A stretch of 64,000 nt of DNA from Persephonella sp. IF05-L8. Lineage in GTDB: Bacteria > Aquificota > Aquificia > Aquificales > Hydrogenothermaceae. The stretch is taken from positions 101,023-165,022 of the forward strand of contig NZ_JNLJ01000005.1 in the NCBI RefSeq assembly GCF_000703045.1, written 5' to 3'. Below are positions 53,288 through 60,081 of this stretch, piece after piece. The notes below the pieces were generated by a model, which was not told the origin of the DNA, did no database searches, and saw nothing but the letters and a program-made list of their open reading frames with translations. A program made the position numbers and the translations under genes. Positions within the stretch are counted from its first letter, which is position 1; every line of letters begins with the position of its first letter.

Positions 53288-53427
53288 AACATATCTATAT
53301 CTTGTTATTTTTAAATTACAAATAATTTGTTATTTTACTCTCTATAAATTCTCCTACTAAGCAAGTTATTAACTTAAATCTCAGATTCGTGATTGGCTAT
53401 TTTGCTTTATATTAAGAATTACTGTTT

Positions 53428-54519
53428 TTAACATTTGATATAGACTTTTTCGATTCCTTTTTTTGCGTGGATTTTCTCTAATTCCGGATACTTTTCCTTA
53501 GCTTTCACATACTCACAAATTTCCGTGAGATTTTCTTTTTTTATATAATCAAATGGTAGTCGTTTTCCTTTGAACTTTATTTTCCACATTGGAAATGCTA
53601 TAAACGGCTTGGGAAATTTTTGATAAATTTTTTCTTTCAAAAGGCTGTATAATGTGTTTGCAGAAAAGATTGTTGAAACGGCGGTTAATACTGTGTAAAA
53701 GAAAGCTTCTCCATATAAAAATACAAATAAAAACCCAACAACAGATAAGAAAATTGCTATAGGTATGAAAAATTCATTTATATACAAGGATTTTACTAGA
53801 GCCTGATTTCCGCTTATTTCTTCCTTATACAGAGCTTTGTATTTTAAATACCCTTTGCCTGCTTTAGAAAATATTCTTTCCAATTCCCTTTTTTCTTCTT
53901 CGGAAATATCCTTTGGAAGTTCTTTTTTAAAAGGTATTTTTCCGTTTATACTTTTTAAAAATCCATGGGCTCTTGTAGTGTCTTCAAATAAAAATGCAGA
54001 GTGTTCATAAAATGGATTAAAGTATACAGGCAAGTCTTCTATATCTTTTTTAAAGCGATCGGGAGTTTCATTTATTGTTTTATACTTTCTAAGGTAATAC
54101 AGTGTTTTTATCTTTTTTGAAGGAAGTTTTTTAACAAGCCTCTTTTGAAGGATAAACTTTTTTCCGACTTCTATTTGCGAACTTAAAAAACCCAAAACAA
54201 ATGCATTTCTAAATCCGTAGGTCAGAACTTGCAAGTCTTTTTTATATGAATGGTAAGCACATATCCATGCTATACTTTTTTTAACCTTTTCTGCCGTTTT
54301 TGAAGGAATCAATGATAAAAGTTTTCTTTCGTATTTTGGGTTTTTTTCGTACGAAAAAGCTTCTGTTATCCAGGGGTTCTCCTTTATCAAATTGATTATA
54401 TGATCAAGTTTCTTTTTGCCCAGATTTTCAAAATGTTTAAGCATATAAAATTCTTCTTTTTCCTTTAGTAGCTGCTCTATTTCTTCTTTAGAAAGCTTGT
54501 ACTCTCTTAAAACACCCAT
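53428..54519 (-). CDS. Unrecognised protein with C-terminal membrane hairpin in the kinase/FHA locus
   Basis: A 363-residue protein. The N-terminal 240 residues are basic and helical, with several aromatic clusters (YHSYKKDLQVLTYGFRNAF, DLPVYFNPFYEHSAFLFED). Two membrane helices lie about 253-295 (FFIPIAIFLSVVGFLFVFLY and a second, FYTVLTAVSTIFSANTLY). The last 65 residues are basic. No domain recognised. It starts 11 bases after the stop of the acidic protein gene and is likely co-transcribed with it. Confidence 0.72.
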   Translation of the reverse strand: MGVLREYKLSKEEIEQLLKEKEEFYMLKHFENLGKKKLDHIINLIKENPWITEAFSYEKNPKYERKLLSLIPSKTAEKVKKSIAWICAYHSYKKDLQVLTYGFRNAFVLGFLSSQIEVGKKFILQKRLVKKLPSKKIKTLYYLRKYKTINETPDRFKKDIEDLPVYFNPFYEHSAFLFEDTTRAHGFLKSINGKIPFKKELPKDISEEEKRELERIFSKAGKGYLKYKALYKEEISGNQALVKSLYINEFFIPIAIFLSVVGFLFVFLYGEAFFYTVLTAVSTIFSANTLYSLLKEKIYQKFPKPFIAFPMWKIKFKGKRLPFDYIKKENLTEICEYVKAKEKYPELEKIHAKKGIEKVYIKC

Positions 54520-54530
54520 TTTCTTATCTC

Positions 54531-55016
54531 CTAAAAAGGTGGTTCATCATCAAAATCAAAATTATACCCTTCATTTTCCTCAAAATCTTCAAAATTATCA
54601 AGGCCGTTAATAGGCTGAATTTCATCCATGTCTTTTATTTCTTGTTCTATTTCTGCAATTTCTTTTTCTGTTAGCTCCATTCCTTCTTCCAGTTTATTTA
54701 AGTAGCATTCAAAGACCTCTTCTATTTCTTGCTTTTTATTAAATTCTTCTTCCATCATCTGTATTGTTGCCTGGGAAAGGGTTACGTATGGTTCCTTTTG
54801 AGCTCTTTCTACCATTCTTTTGTACTTAAGCTTTAATTGAAGATTTATTGCTTTTTCCACCAAGTCTTCCATTACTTTTCTTTTTAGTTCAAACGGCAGT
54901 TTCATATTTTCCAGCTCTACCATAGCAAGAAGCTGCACGTTAAATGTATCTGCTTTTTCTTCAGGAATTCTGTTAAGAATCTTTTTCCAAATCGTGCTTG
55001 TTATTGCTTTGTGCAT
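54531..55016 (-). CDS. Unrecognised small helical protein with acidic tail in the kinase/FHA locus
   Basis: A 161-residue protein. Residues 1-75 are helical and basic (MHKAITSTIWKKILNRIPEE, VMEDLVEKAINLQLKLKYKR). Residues 95-130 form an acidic helix with repeated glutamates. The tail (131-161) is strongly acidic and ends FDFDDEPPF. Acidic tails of this type occur in chaperones and DNA-mimic or binding adaptors. Upstream lies a tandem promoter/operator-like repeat (55031-55083). Not recognised. Confidence 0.7.
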   Translation of the reverse strand: MHKAITSTIWKKILNRIPEEKADTFNVQLLAMVELENMKLPFELKRKVMEDLVEKAINLQLKLKYKRMVERAQKEPYVTLSQATIQMMEEEFNKKQEIEEVFECYLNKLEEGMELTEKEIAEIEQEIKDMDEIQPINGLDNFEDFEENEGYNFDFDDEPPF

Positions 55017-55030
55017 GATAATTTTCTTTT

Positions 55031-55083
55031 ATTACAATAAATTGTTTATGTAAATATTACAATAAATTATAGTTTATGTAAAT
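55031..55083 (-). promoter_or_regulatory. Tandem 25-28-base repeat upstream of the acidic protein gene
   Basis: Two adjacent copies on the plus strand: ATTACAATAAATT-G-TTTATGTAAAT (55031-55055) and ATTACAATAAATT-ATAG-TTTATGTAAAT (55056-55083), with copy 2 longer by three bases. On the minus strand each begins ATTTACATAAAC; the outer copy contains TATAAT (55066-55071), and TTTACA with a 17-base spacer to TAATAT is also possible. Copy 1 contains the small palindrome ACAATAAATTGT. Likely a promoter with an overlapping operator. Confidence 0.5.
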
Positions 55084-55126
55084 TAAAGTAGAACAAATTT
55101 TTTAAATTTGATAAAATCCAGCAAAT

Positions 55127-55303
55127 TTGGAAAAAATTGAAAATAGAACGCATAATAATTCAGGCAGCAAAAGAACTAAAATTCAAATTAACCCAAAATA
55201 CACAAAATTGATAGCATTTGAACTGGAAAAATATAAAAAAGAATCCATAATAAAAGAATTTTTCACAAGTAATAAGTCTATAAAACCTGAAAAACCGATC
55301 TAA
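55127..55303 (+). CDS. Possible 58-residue small protein (TTG start)
   Basis: An open frame from TTG 55127 to TAA 55301-55303. The predicted peptide (MEKIENRTHNNSGSKRTKIQ, then a segment with YTKLIAFELEKYKKESIIKE) has a short beta-like stretch followed by a helix, which resembles the build of small antitoxin or DNA-binding proteins. No ribosome-binding site is seen and the surrounding sequence is decayed, so this may be a remnant or chance. Confidence 0.22.
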   Translation: MEKIENRTHNNSGSKRTKIQINPKYTKLIAFELEKYKKESIIKEFFTSNKSIKPEKPI

Positions 55304-55440
55304 ATATCTTAAACAATCATAGCCTTAGAAAATCATCTTGTTTAAAGTACAAAAATAAAAACTTAAAACAAGCAAAAAAACAATATACAGAAATCCTTAA
55401 AATCATTATGAAGAAACATTTGAAGAAAACTTGAAATACA

Positions 55441-55592
55441 AAGCAAAGAAATGTACTTTTTTCTGGATCTACAGAAGCTGAAGGGTTCTTATCGTCATGA
55501 AAAGGACATCTTAGTCTGAATGAACTGCCGGATTTCTTATATTTAATTCCCTTTTTTTCCAGTACTTGAAGTATAAATCCAGGAGGTAACTC
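55441..55592 (-). pseudogene. Truncated CHC2 zinc-finger primase fragment
   Basis: On the minus strand the frame reads ELPPGFILQVLEKKGIKYKK, then a Ser/Gly turn and RLRCPFHDDKNPSASVDPEK, ending STFLCF. This is the N-terminal zinc-finger signature of DnaG-type primases (CPFHxxKxPSxxVxPEK...C). After LCF the frame runs into unrelated hydrophobic sequence, to a stop at 55317, where CxxCG should follow. There is no start codon with a ribosome-binding site. The source was probably a phage- or plasmid-type primase, since the cellular dnaG would be intact elsewhere. Confidence 0.6.
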
Positions 55593-55662
55593 CTTTTTTA
55601 TTTGCCTTTCCTTTTTATTTTTTGTTTATATATTATTTGTTTAAAGTTTGCAGGAGGTATAA

Positions 55663-56046
55663 ATGGACTTTATTTTATCTGCAATAAATCCAAAGTATTT
55701 ACTTTTGGTGGTTTTGTTTTCAGTTTTGTTCCATATTATTCATGGTTTATTTTTCATTTCTTTTGTGGACATGTTTAAGAACACCCAAAATATAATAAGT
55801 CTTGCTATATTTTCCTTTTTTATGGGGAAATTTTTGGTTTTCCAGTGGTCTCAAACAGTTTTAGATTTTTCAAAATTTTTTGGATTTTATTCTGATAGGT
55901 TATTTTTGTTATTGGTTATAGATATTATAATTGTTCCACTTATTGTTTTACCGGGGTTTATTTCTTTTCGTTTTTCAAGACTTTATTCCCATATAGGCAT
56001 TTATCAGCAGCTTTTTAGAAGGAATTCCGACAATAGTTCCGCCTAA
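55663..56046 (+). CDS. Small membrane protein, opposite strand to the AAA+ operon
   Basis: A 127-residue protein with three hydrophobic segments (about 10-35, 42-60 and 76-103) and a basic tail. AGGAGG lies 5 bases before the ATG, one of the best ribosome-binding sites in the region, which supports a real gene. Its last 72 bases overlap the 3' end of the radical-SAM gene on the other strand, a long convergent overlap. No family recognised. Confidence 0.55.
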   Translation: MDFILSAINPKYLLLVVLFSVLFHIIHGLFFISFVDMFKNTQNIISLAIFSFFMGKFLVFQWSQTVLDFSKFFGFYSDRLFLLLVIDIIIVPLIVLPGFISFRFSRLYSHIGIYQQLFRRNSDNSSA

Positions 56047-56538
56047 AATCTGGAGGGGCTGCTTTTTGCTTTCTAAAAACTGCCTGTAATAATCCTTAAA
56101 TTTTTTGTTGAAAACTTTTGCCTTTTGATTTTCAGAGCCCTTCCAACCAGATTCTGTTTCGAGACCTGCTATAAAAGGTCCGGATATCAAAAGAGAGCAG
56201 AGCTTCTTTGTCCAGGGAAAATCTTCTAACACCTTTTCTTCCGTGTATCCCGTGTAAATGATTATGTCTTCAACTCCTTTTTTTTTCAGTTCTTCAAGAA
56301 ATTTTTTTAATTCTTCGGACTGGTCAAATGGCTCCCCTCCGGATATAGTAAAGGAATTTGATATTTTAGACAGTTTCTTGGCAAGCAATATAGGGTCTTC
56401 CTTTATTCCATCCTCAAAGCTCCATGTTTCAACCGACATGCAGCCTCTGCACCTTATAGAGCACCCCTGAAGCCAAACTCCCACTCTATTTCCGGGACCA
56501 AGAGTTTTAACCGGATAAAGCACTCTGGCTACTTTCAA
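55975..56538 (-). CDS. Radical-SAM 4Fe-4S activase-like protein
   Basis: A 187-residue protein with the NrdG/PflA-type cluster motif CxxxCxxC at C26, C30 and C33 (QGCSIRCRGCMSVETW) and SGGEPFDQSEEL for SAM binding (about 66-77). The start is TTG at 56538, because AAGGAG lies six bases upstream; an ATG nine codons earlier also exists. Either start overlaps the AAA+ gene. Proteins of this type make a glycyl radical or modify a peptide; no glycyl-radical enzyme is next to it, so its target here is unknown and may be another product of the locus. Confidence 0.82.
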   Translation of the reverse strand: MKVARVLYPVKTLGPGNRVGVWLQGCSIRCRGCMSVETWSFEDGIKEDPILLAKKLSKISNSFTISGGEPFDQSEELKKFLEELKKKGVEDIIIYTGYTEEKVLEDFPWTKKLCSLLISGPFIAGLETESGWKGSENQKAKVFNKKFKDYYRQFLESKKQPLQILGGTIVGIPSKKLLINAYMGIKS

Positions 56539-58237
56539 TTTTTTCTCCTTCCAGTTTTTCTCCAAATTTTATTTTTACAGTATCACCGGTTTTGACATCC
56601 AGCTCAAATAAAAGCTCTGATAATGGATTTATGAATATTTCCTCTATTGTGTTTCCAATTCCTCTACCACCCATTGATAGATCTTTTATTGAAGCTTCTA
56701 AGAGTTCATTCATATTTTTTATTTCCACTGTTATTCCTCTTTCCTTTTTCAGTTTTTGGACAATGTTATTTATCATTTTCTGTGCTATCTGTTTTCCTTC
56801 CCTTTCCCTTATAAAATCAAATGCCACAATGTTTTTTCCTATTCTGTTAAGTATTTCCGGTCTTTGTATTTCTTTAAAGTAGTTTTCTATTTCCTCTTTT
56901 ATTGTTTTTTCAACCTTATTAAAATCCATTGTAGAGTTTACTTTTGAAGCTCCGAGGTTTGAAGTGAATATTACGATACATTCGGAAAAATAAGCCTTTT
57001 CTCCCCTGCCTGATGTTAGAACACCTTCATCTAACAGCTGCAGCATTATATCCATTATTCTTGGGTGAGCTTTCTCTATCTCGTCAAATAAAACCACAGA
57101 AAAAGGATTTTCCCTTATTTTGTTTATCAGCTCCCCTCCGCTTTCGTATCCAACGTATCCCGGAGGAGCTCCAAGAAGTCTCTGGTCAGAATGGTCGTGC
57201 CTGAATTCTGACATATCAAATCTAATAAGGGCATCTTCACTTCCGAATACAATTTCTGCGATTGATTTTGCAAGCTCCGTTTTTCCTACTCCTGTAGGTC
57301 CTGCCAGGAATAAAACACCTTTAGGTCTTTGGGAATATTTTGAAAACTGTGCTCCTGATAGATTAAAAAAGGCTCTTCTTATTATCCGGGAAGCTTTTTT
57401 GATTGCTTCTTCTTGTCCCTTTACCCTTTCCTGTATGAGACTGTTTATAGATTTTACTTTTGATTTTTCAATACTTTCCCACGGACTTTCCTTTATTCCC
57501 GTCTTATATGTTCTTATTGCTTGAGATATGTTTTCAGGCTGAATGTTGTTTTGTTTTGCTATCTGGAATATTGATATTATCTCCCTTGAAAGCATTCCGT
57601 AAGTTCTGTCTGTTATTTCGCTTATCAGCTTTTCGTCGTTTTGTTTGTTGAATATTTCCAGTAGTTTTTTGATGACCTGTCTTCTTGTTTTTATGTCAGG
57701 TTTTTGTATTAGGATTGATTTTACGTTGGGCTTTTCAACGTAGTACCATGCAGGGAAATCCCCTTCTCTATCCAACAGATATATTACAAGGTTGTGTTTT
57801 ATACCCTTTTCAGTCTTTGTCTTTTTCGCTTTTACCGCATCTTTGAACATTTTATATAGAAACAGATTAAAGTCGTTTTTTGCTACCTCTCCCATTCTGG
57901 AGGCAAAATTTATGAGCAGGGCTATGTGGTATTTCTGGTTTTGTATAATTTTGCTTATTGTTTCATAAGATTTCTCAAGGCTTTCTTTTTTTTCTTTATC
58001 CAGAGAGCCGGCCATTTCTTCAAAGGGTTTTCTATCTCCTGCAACGTGAAAAAACCCTGAAAGAGGGGTGTATAAAACCACTTGGTCATATCTCTGTTTT
58101 TCCGTAAGGTGCCTTCCGAGGAAATCTATCAAGCTAAGGGGAATTCCTTCAAACAAAAAGGAGTCATATATATTTCCAGATAGTAGAAAATGAGCTGTCT
58201 GAGGCAGAAATAAATCAAGTTCTTTTACCCATTGCAT
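56507..58237 (-). CDS. ClpA/B-type AAA+ ATPase with degenerate N-terminal ATPase half
   Basis: A 576-residue protein. The C-terminal half (about 265-560) is a complete Hsp100 D2 module: KGQEEAIKKASRIIRRA, Walker A GPTGVGKT at 313-320, pore loop GYVGYE at 360-365, Walker B VVLFDEIEKAHP at 381-392, sensor 1 FTSNLGA, arginine finger R465 in EILNRI and sensor 2 GGRGIGN at 523-529. The N-terminal half (1-250) has an AAA-like outline, with a strand reading LLSGNIYD near 18-25 but no P-loop. There is no Clp N domain, no middle domain and no ClpP-binding loop evident. It is probably an unfoldase or disassembly motor with its own adaptor region. Confidence 0.85.
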   Translation of the reverse strand: MQWVKELDLFLPQTAHFLLSGNIYDSFLFEGIPLSLIDFLGRHLTEKQRYDQVVLYTPLSGFFHVAGDRKPFEEMAGSLDKEKKESLEKSYETISKIIQNQKYHIALLINFASRMGEVAKNDFNLFLYKMFKDAVKAKKTKTEKGIKHNLVIYLLDREGDFPAWYYVEKPNVKSILIQKPDIKTRRQVIKKLLEIFNKQNDEKLISEITDRTYGMLSREIISIFQIAKQNNIQPENISQAIRTYKTGIKESPWESIEKSKVKSINSLIQERVKGQEEAIKKASRIIRRAFFNLSGAQFSKYSQRPKGVLFLAGPTGVGKTELAKSIAEIVFGSEDALIRFDMSEFRHDHSDQRLLGAPPGYVGYESGGELINKIRENPFSVVLFDEIEKAHPRIMDIMLQLLDEGVLTSGRGEKAYFSECIVIFTSNLGASKVNSTMDFNKVEKTIKEEIENYFKEIQRPEILNRIGKNIVAFDFIREREGKQIAQKMINNIVQKLKKERGITVEIKNMNELLEASIKDLSMGGRGIGNTIEEIFINPLSELLFELDVKTGDTVKIKFGEKLEGEKIESSQSALSG

Positions 58238-58238
58238 C

Positions 58239-59429
58239 TTAGTCCTCTTTTGCCAGTTGTTTTTTGTGCTCTACAGTTTTTTCTTTTATTTCGTAATTTA
58301 TGTCTAACAGGTCGGGTATATTTGTTATCTGGGATACTATGATTCCATCTTTGCTAATCTGGTTTAATATATCTTCTTGGTCTTTGCACCATATTTTTAA
58401 CTCTTCTTTGTCTTTTATCCTGTCGTATTCTGAAGGTTGATGGTCTATTTCTCTGATGAATTTGCTTGTTATTTTTCCGTTATTTATCTTGATAGCGACC
58501 TTGTATCCTTCTTTTTTGGAAAAGAGCATGAATACACCATCTGATATTAAGGTGTATCCTCTTTCTTCAAGTTTTATTTTTATTTTTTCTTTTAGTTTTG
58601 TTTCAAGCTTTTGAATGGTTTGTTTTTCTTTCCAGTCTGAGTATTTTACCAGAAAGTCAGACAGATCCTGGACTGATAGAACAGGTTTTTCTATTATTTT
58701 TTCTGCTTCTGATTTAAAAGGCTGAGGTAGTTCCGCAGATAGGGCTTCAATCAGCATTTTTATAGCCAGACTTCTATTTTTAAGTTCTTTTTCCCTGTTT
58801 TCTTTTAATTTTTTTTCTTCCTCCAGAAGACTCAGGGGGTTTTTTTCTGTTTTTTCTTCAGTTTTTAGGCTTGAAATTATTTCTTCCAGTTTTTCTAACC
58901 CTTTTTCTTCCCTTAAAGCTTTTTCCAGGAAAGGTATTATTTTTTTTATTTCTCTTTCAGCTTTATCAATATCTTTTTCAATCAGGGATTTATCAAAATG
59001 GGAGATTTTTTGTAAGACATCTTTGCTAAAGATAGTTTTTCCTTCTTTTATTGTTTCTATTTTTTTTAGTATTTTTTCTATATTCTTTCTTTTTTCTTCA
59101 ACGAAGGCTTTTTCTTTTTCTATCAGGTTTAGTATCTCTTTTATATAATATTCTGCTCCGTGAAAAATTCTGATAAACGGGTCTTTTCGAAGATGAATTT
59201 TCATTTCTGTATAATAATAAGGAGTGTTTTCGCTCAGCATTGACCAGAGGTCTTCACGGGCCTTTTCTATTTCTCTGATGACATTTTTTCTTCTTTTTTC
59301 TTCTCTTATTTCTTCAGCCTTTTCCAGCAGTAGTTTGTACATGTTATCAATTACTTTTGCAGCTTCTCTTTTTTTCTGGTTATATTCTTCTTTGTTGACT
59401 TTTATTTGAAATGCAGAAACTGAGCTCAT
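58239..59429 (-). CDS. Long coiled-coil protein of unknown function
   Basis: A 396-residue protein. Residues about 10-290 are almost entirely charged alpha helix with coiled-coil pattern (KEEYNQKKREAAKVIDNMYK, EKLEEIISSLKTEEKTEKNP). Residues about 295-380 form a compact alpha/beta domain (YTLISDGVFMLFSKKEGYKV, AIKINNGKITSKFIREIDHQ). It lies between the PP2C and AAA+ genes with 1-base gaps, so it is clearly part of the operon and a candidate substrate or adaptor of the AAA+ motor. No family recognised. Confidence 0.75.
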   Translation of the reverse strand: MSSVSAFQIKVNKEEYNQKKREAAKVIDNMYKLLLEKAEEIREEKRRKNVIREIEKAREDLWSMLSENTPYYYTEMKIHLRKDPFIRIFHGAEYYIKEILNLIEKEKAFVEEKRKNIEKILKKIETIKEGKTIFSKDVLQKISHFDKSLIEKDIDKAEREIKKIIPFLEKALREEKGLEKLEEIISSLKTEEKTEKNPLSLLEEEKKLKENREKELKNRSLAIKMLIEALSAELPQPFKSEAEKIIEKPVLSVQDLSDFLVKYSDWKEKQTIQKLETKLKEKIKIKLEERGYTLISDGVFMLFSKKEGYKVAIKINNGKITSKFIREIDHQPSEYDRIKDKEELKIWCKDQEDILNQISKDGIIVSQITNIPDLLDINYEIKEKTVEHKKQLAKED

Positions 59430-59430
59430 T

Positions 59431-60081
59431 TTAAACCTCTGCTATTATAAATGTGGTATTGTCATATAGGTTTTTTGTTTTTAACTTTTGCATTATATTT
59501 GAAACTGTTTTTTCAATATTTTCCTCGAAAATATCTTCCAGCTCCTGTTCTTCAAATACACTGTAAAATCCATCTGTGGCAATCAGGAATATTCCTTTAC
59601 TTGTTTCTCGGATAAATATTTCAGGGGTTGTGTCCGTTCCTACTGCTGAGTATAGAACTCCGTTTTTAGAATGGTCAAATGAAAGTATTCTTAGAAATTT
59701 TCCTGCCTTTTTGTAAACCCTGCTATCTCCACAGTTGAAGACGGTAATTTTATCACTTTCCATTTTTATCCCAGCTACCGTTGTTGCCATTCCGTTTAGC
59801 GAAGGGTCTTTTTCTGCAAGTTTTTTTAATTTTTCTTTTGCTCTAAAAATTGCCGCCTCTATATCCAGATTTTCAAAATCTGCCAGTGTTTCCAAAACGG
59901 ATTTTGATGCCACTTCTCCTGCTGCAGCTCCACCGACTCCATCTGCAACCGCAATTATTTTTGAAGGTGCTGATTCTCTCGGCTTTTCCATATCTTCCTG
60001 AATAACTTTTTTATCTATGAGTAGAGCATCTTCGTTTTTATCCCTGTAGTTTCCTCTATTAGTGAAGTAGAACGCCTTCAT
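59431..60081 (-). CDS. PP2C-type protein serine/threonine phosphatase
   Basis: A 216-residue stand-alone PPM/PP2C domain. Metal and catalytic motifs are intact: NYRDKNEDAL (N16, E17, D18), VADGVGGAAAGE with D47, GMATTVAG, CGDSRVYK, IATDGFYSVF and the late YDNTTFI. It overlaps the kinase gene by 23 bases, so the two are translated together. It presumably reverses phosphorylation by the kinase and resets the FHA reader. Confidence 0.93.
   Translation of the reverse strand: MKAFYFTNRGNYRDKNEDALLIDKKVIQEDMEKPRESAPSKIIAVADGVGGAAAGEVASKSVLETLADFENLDIEAAIFRAKEKLKKLAEKDPSLNGMATTVAGIKMESDKITVFNCGDSRVYKKAGKFLRILSFDHSKNGVLYSAVGTDTTPEIFIRETSKGIFLIATDGFYSVFEEQELEDIFEENIEKTVSNIMQKLKTKNLYDNTTFIIAEV

Larger units (their letters stand above)
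55017..55662. other. Low-coding region with gene debris splitting the kinase/FHA locus
   Basis: These 646 bases hold no intact gene longer than 60 codons. From left to right they contain the tandem promoter-like repeat, a possible 58-codon frame on the plus strand (55127-55303), a fragment of a CHC2 primase on the minus strand (55441-55592) and the ribosome-binding site of the next gene (AGGAGG at 55650-55657). A 25-codon open piece (HYEETFEENLKYKAKKCTFF and a short tail, 55404-55478, plus) overlaps the primase fragment. The mix suggests insertion and decay. Confidence 0.55.
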
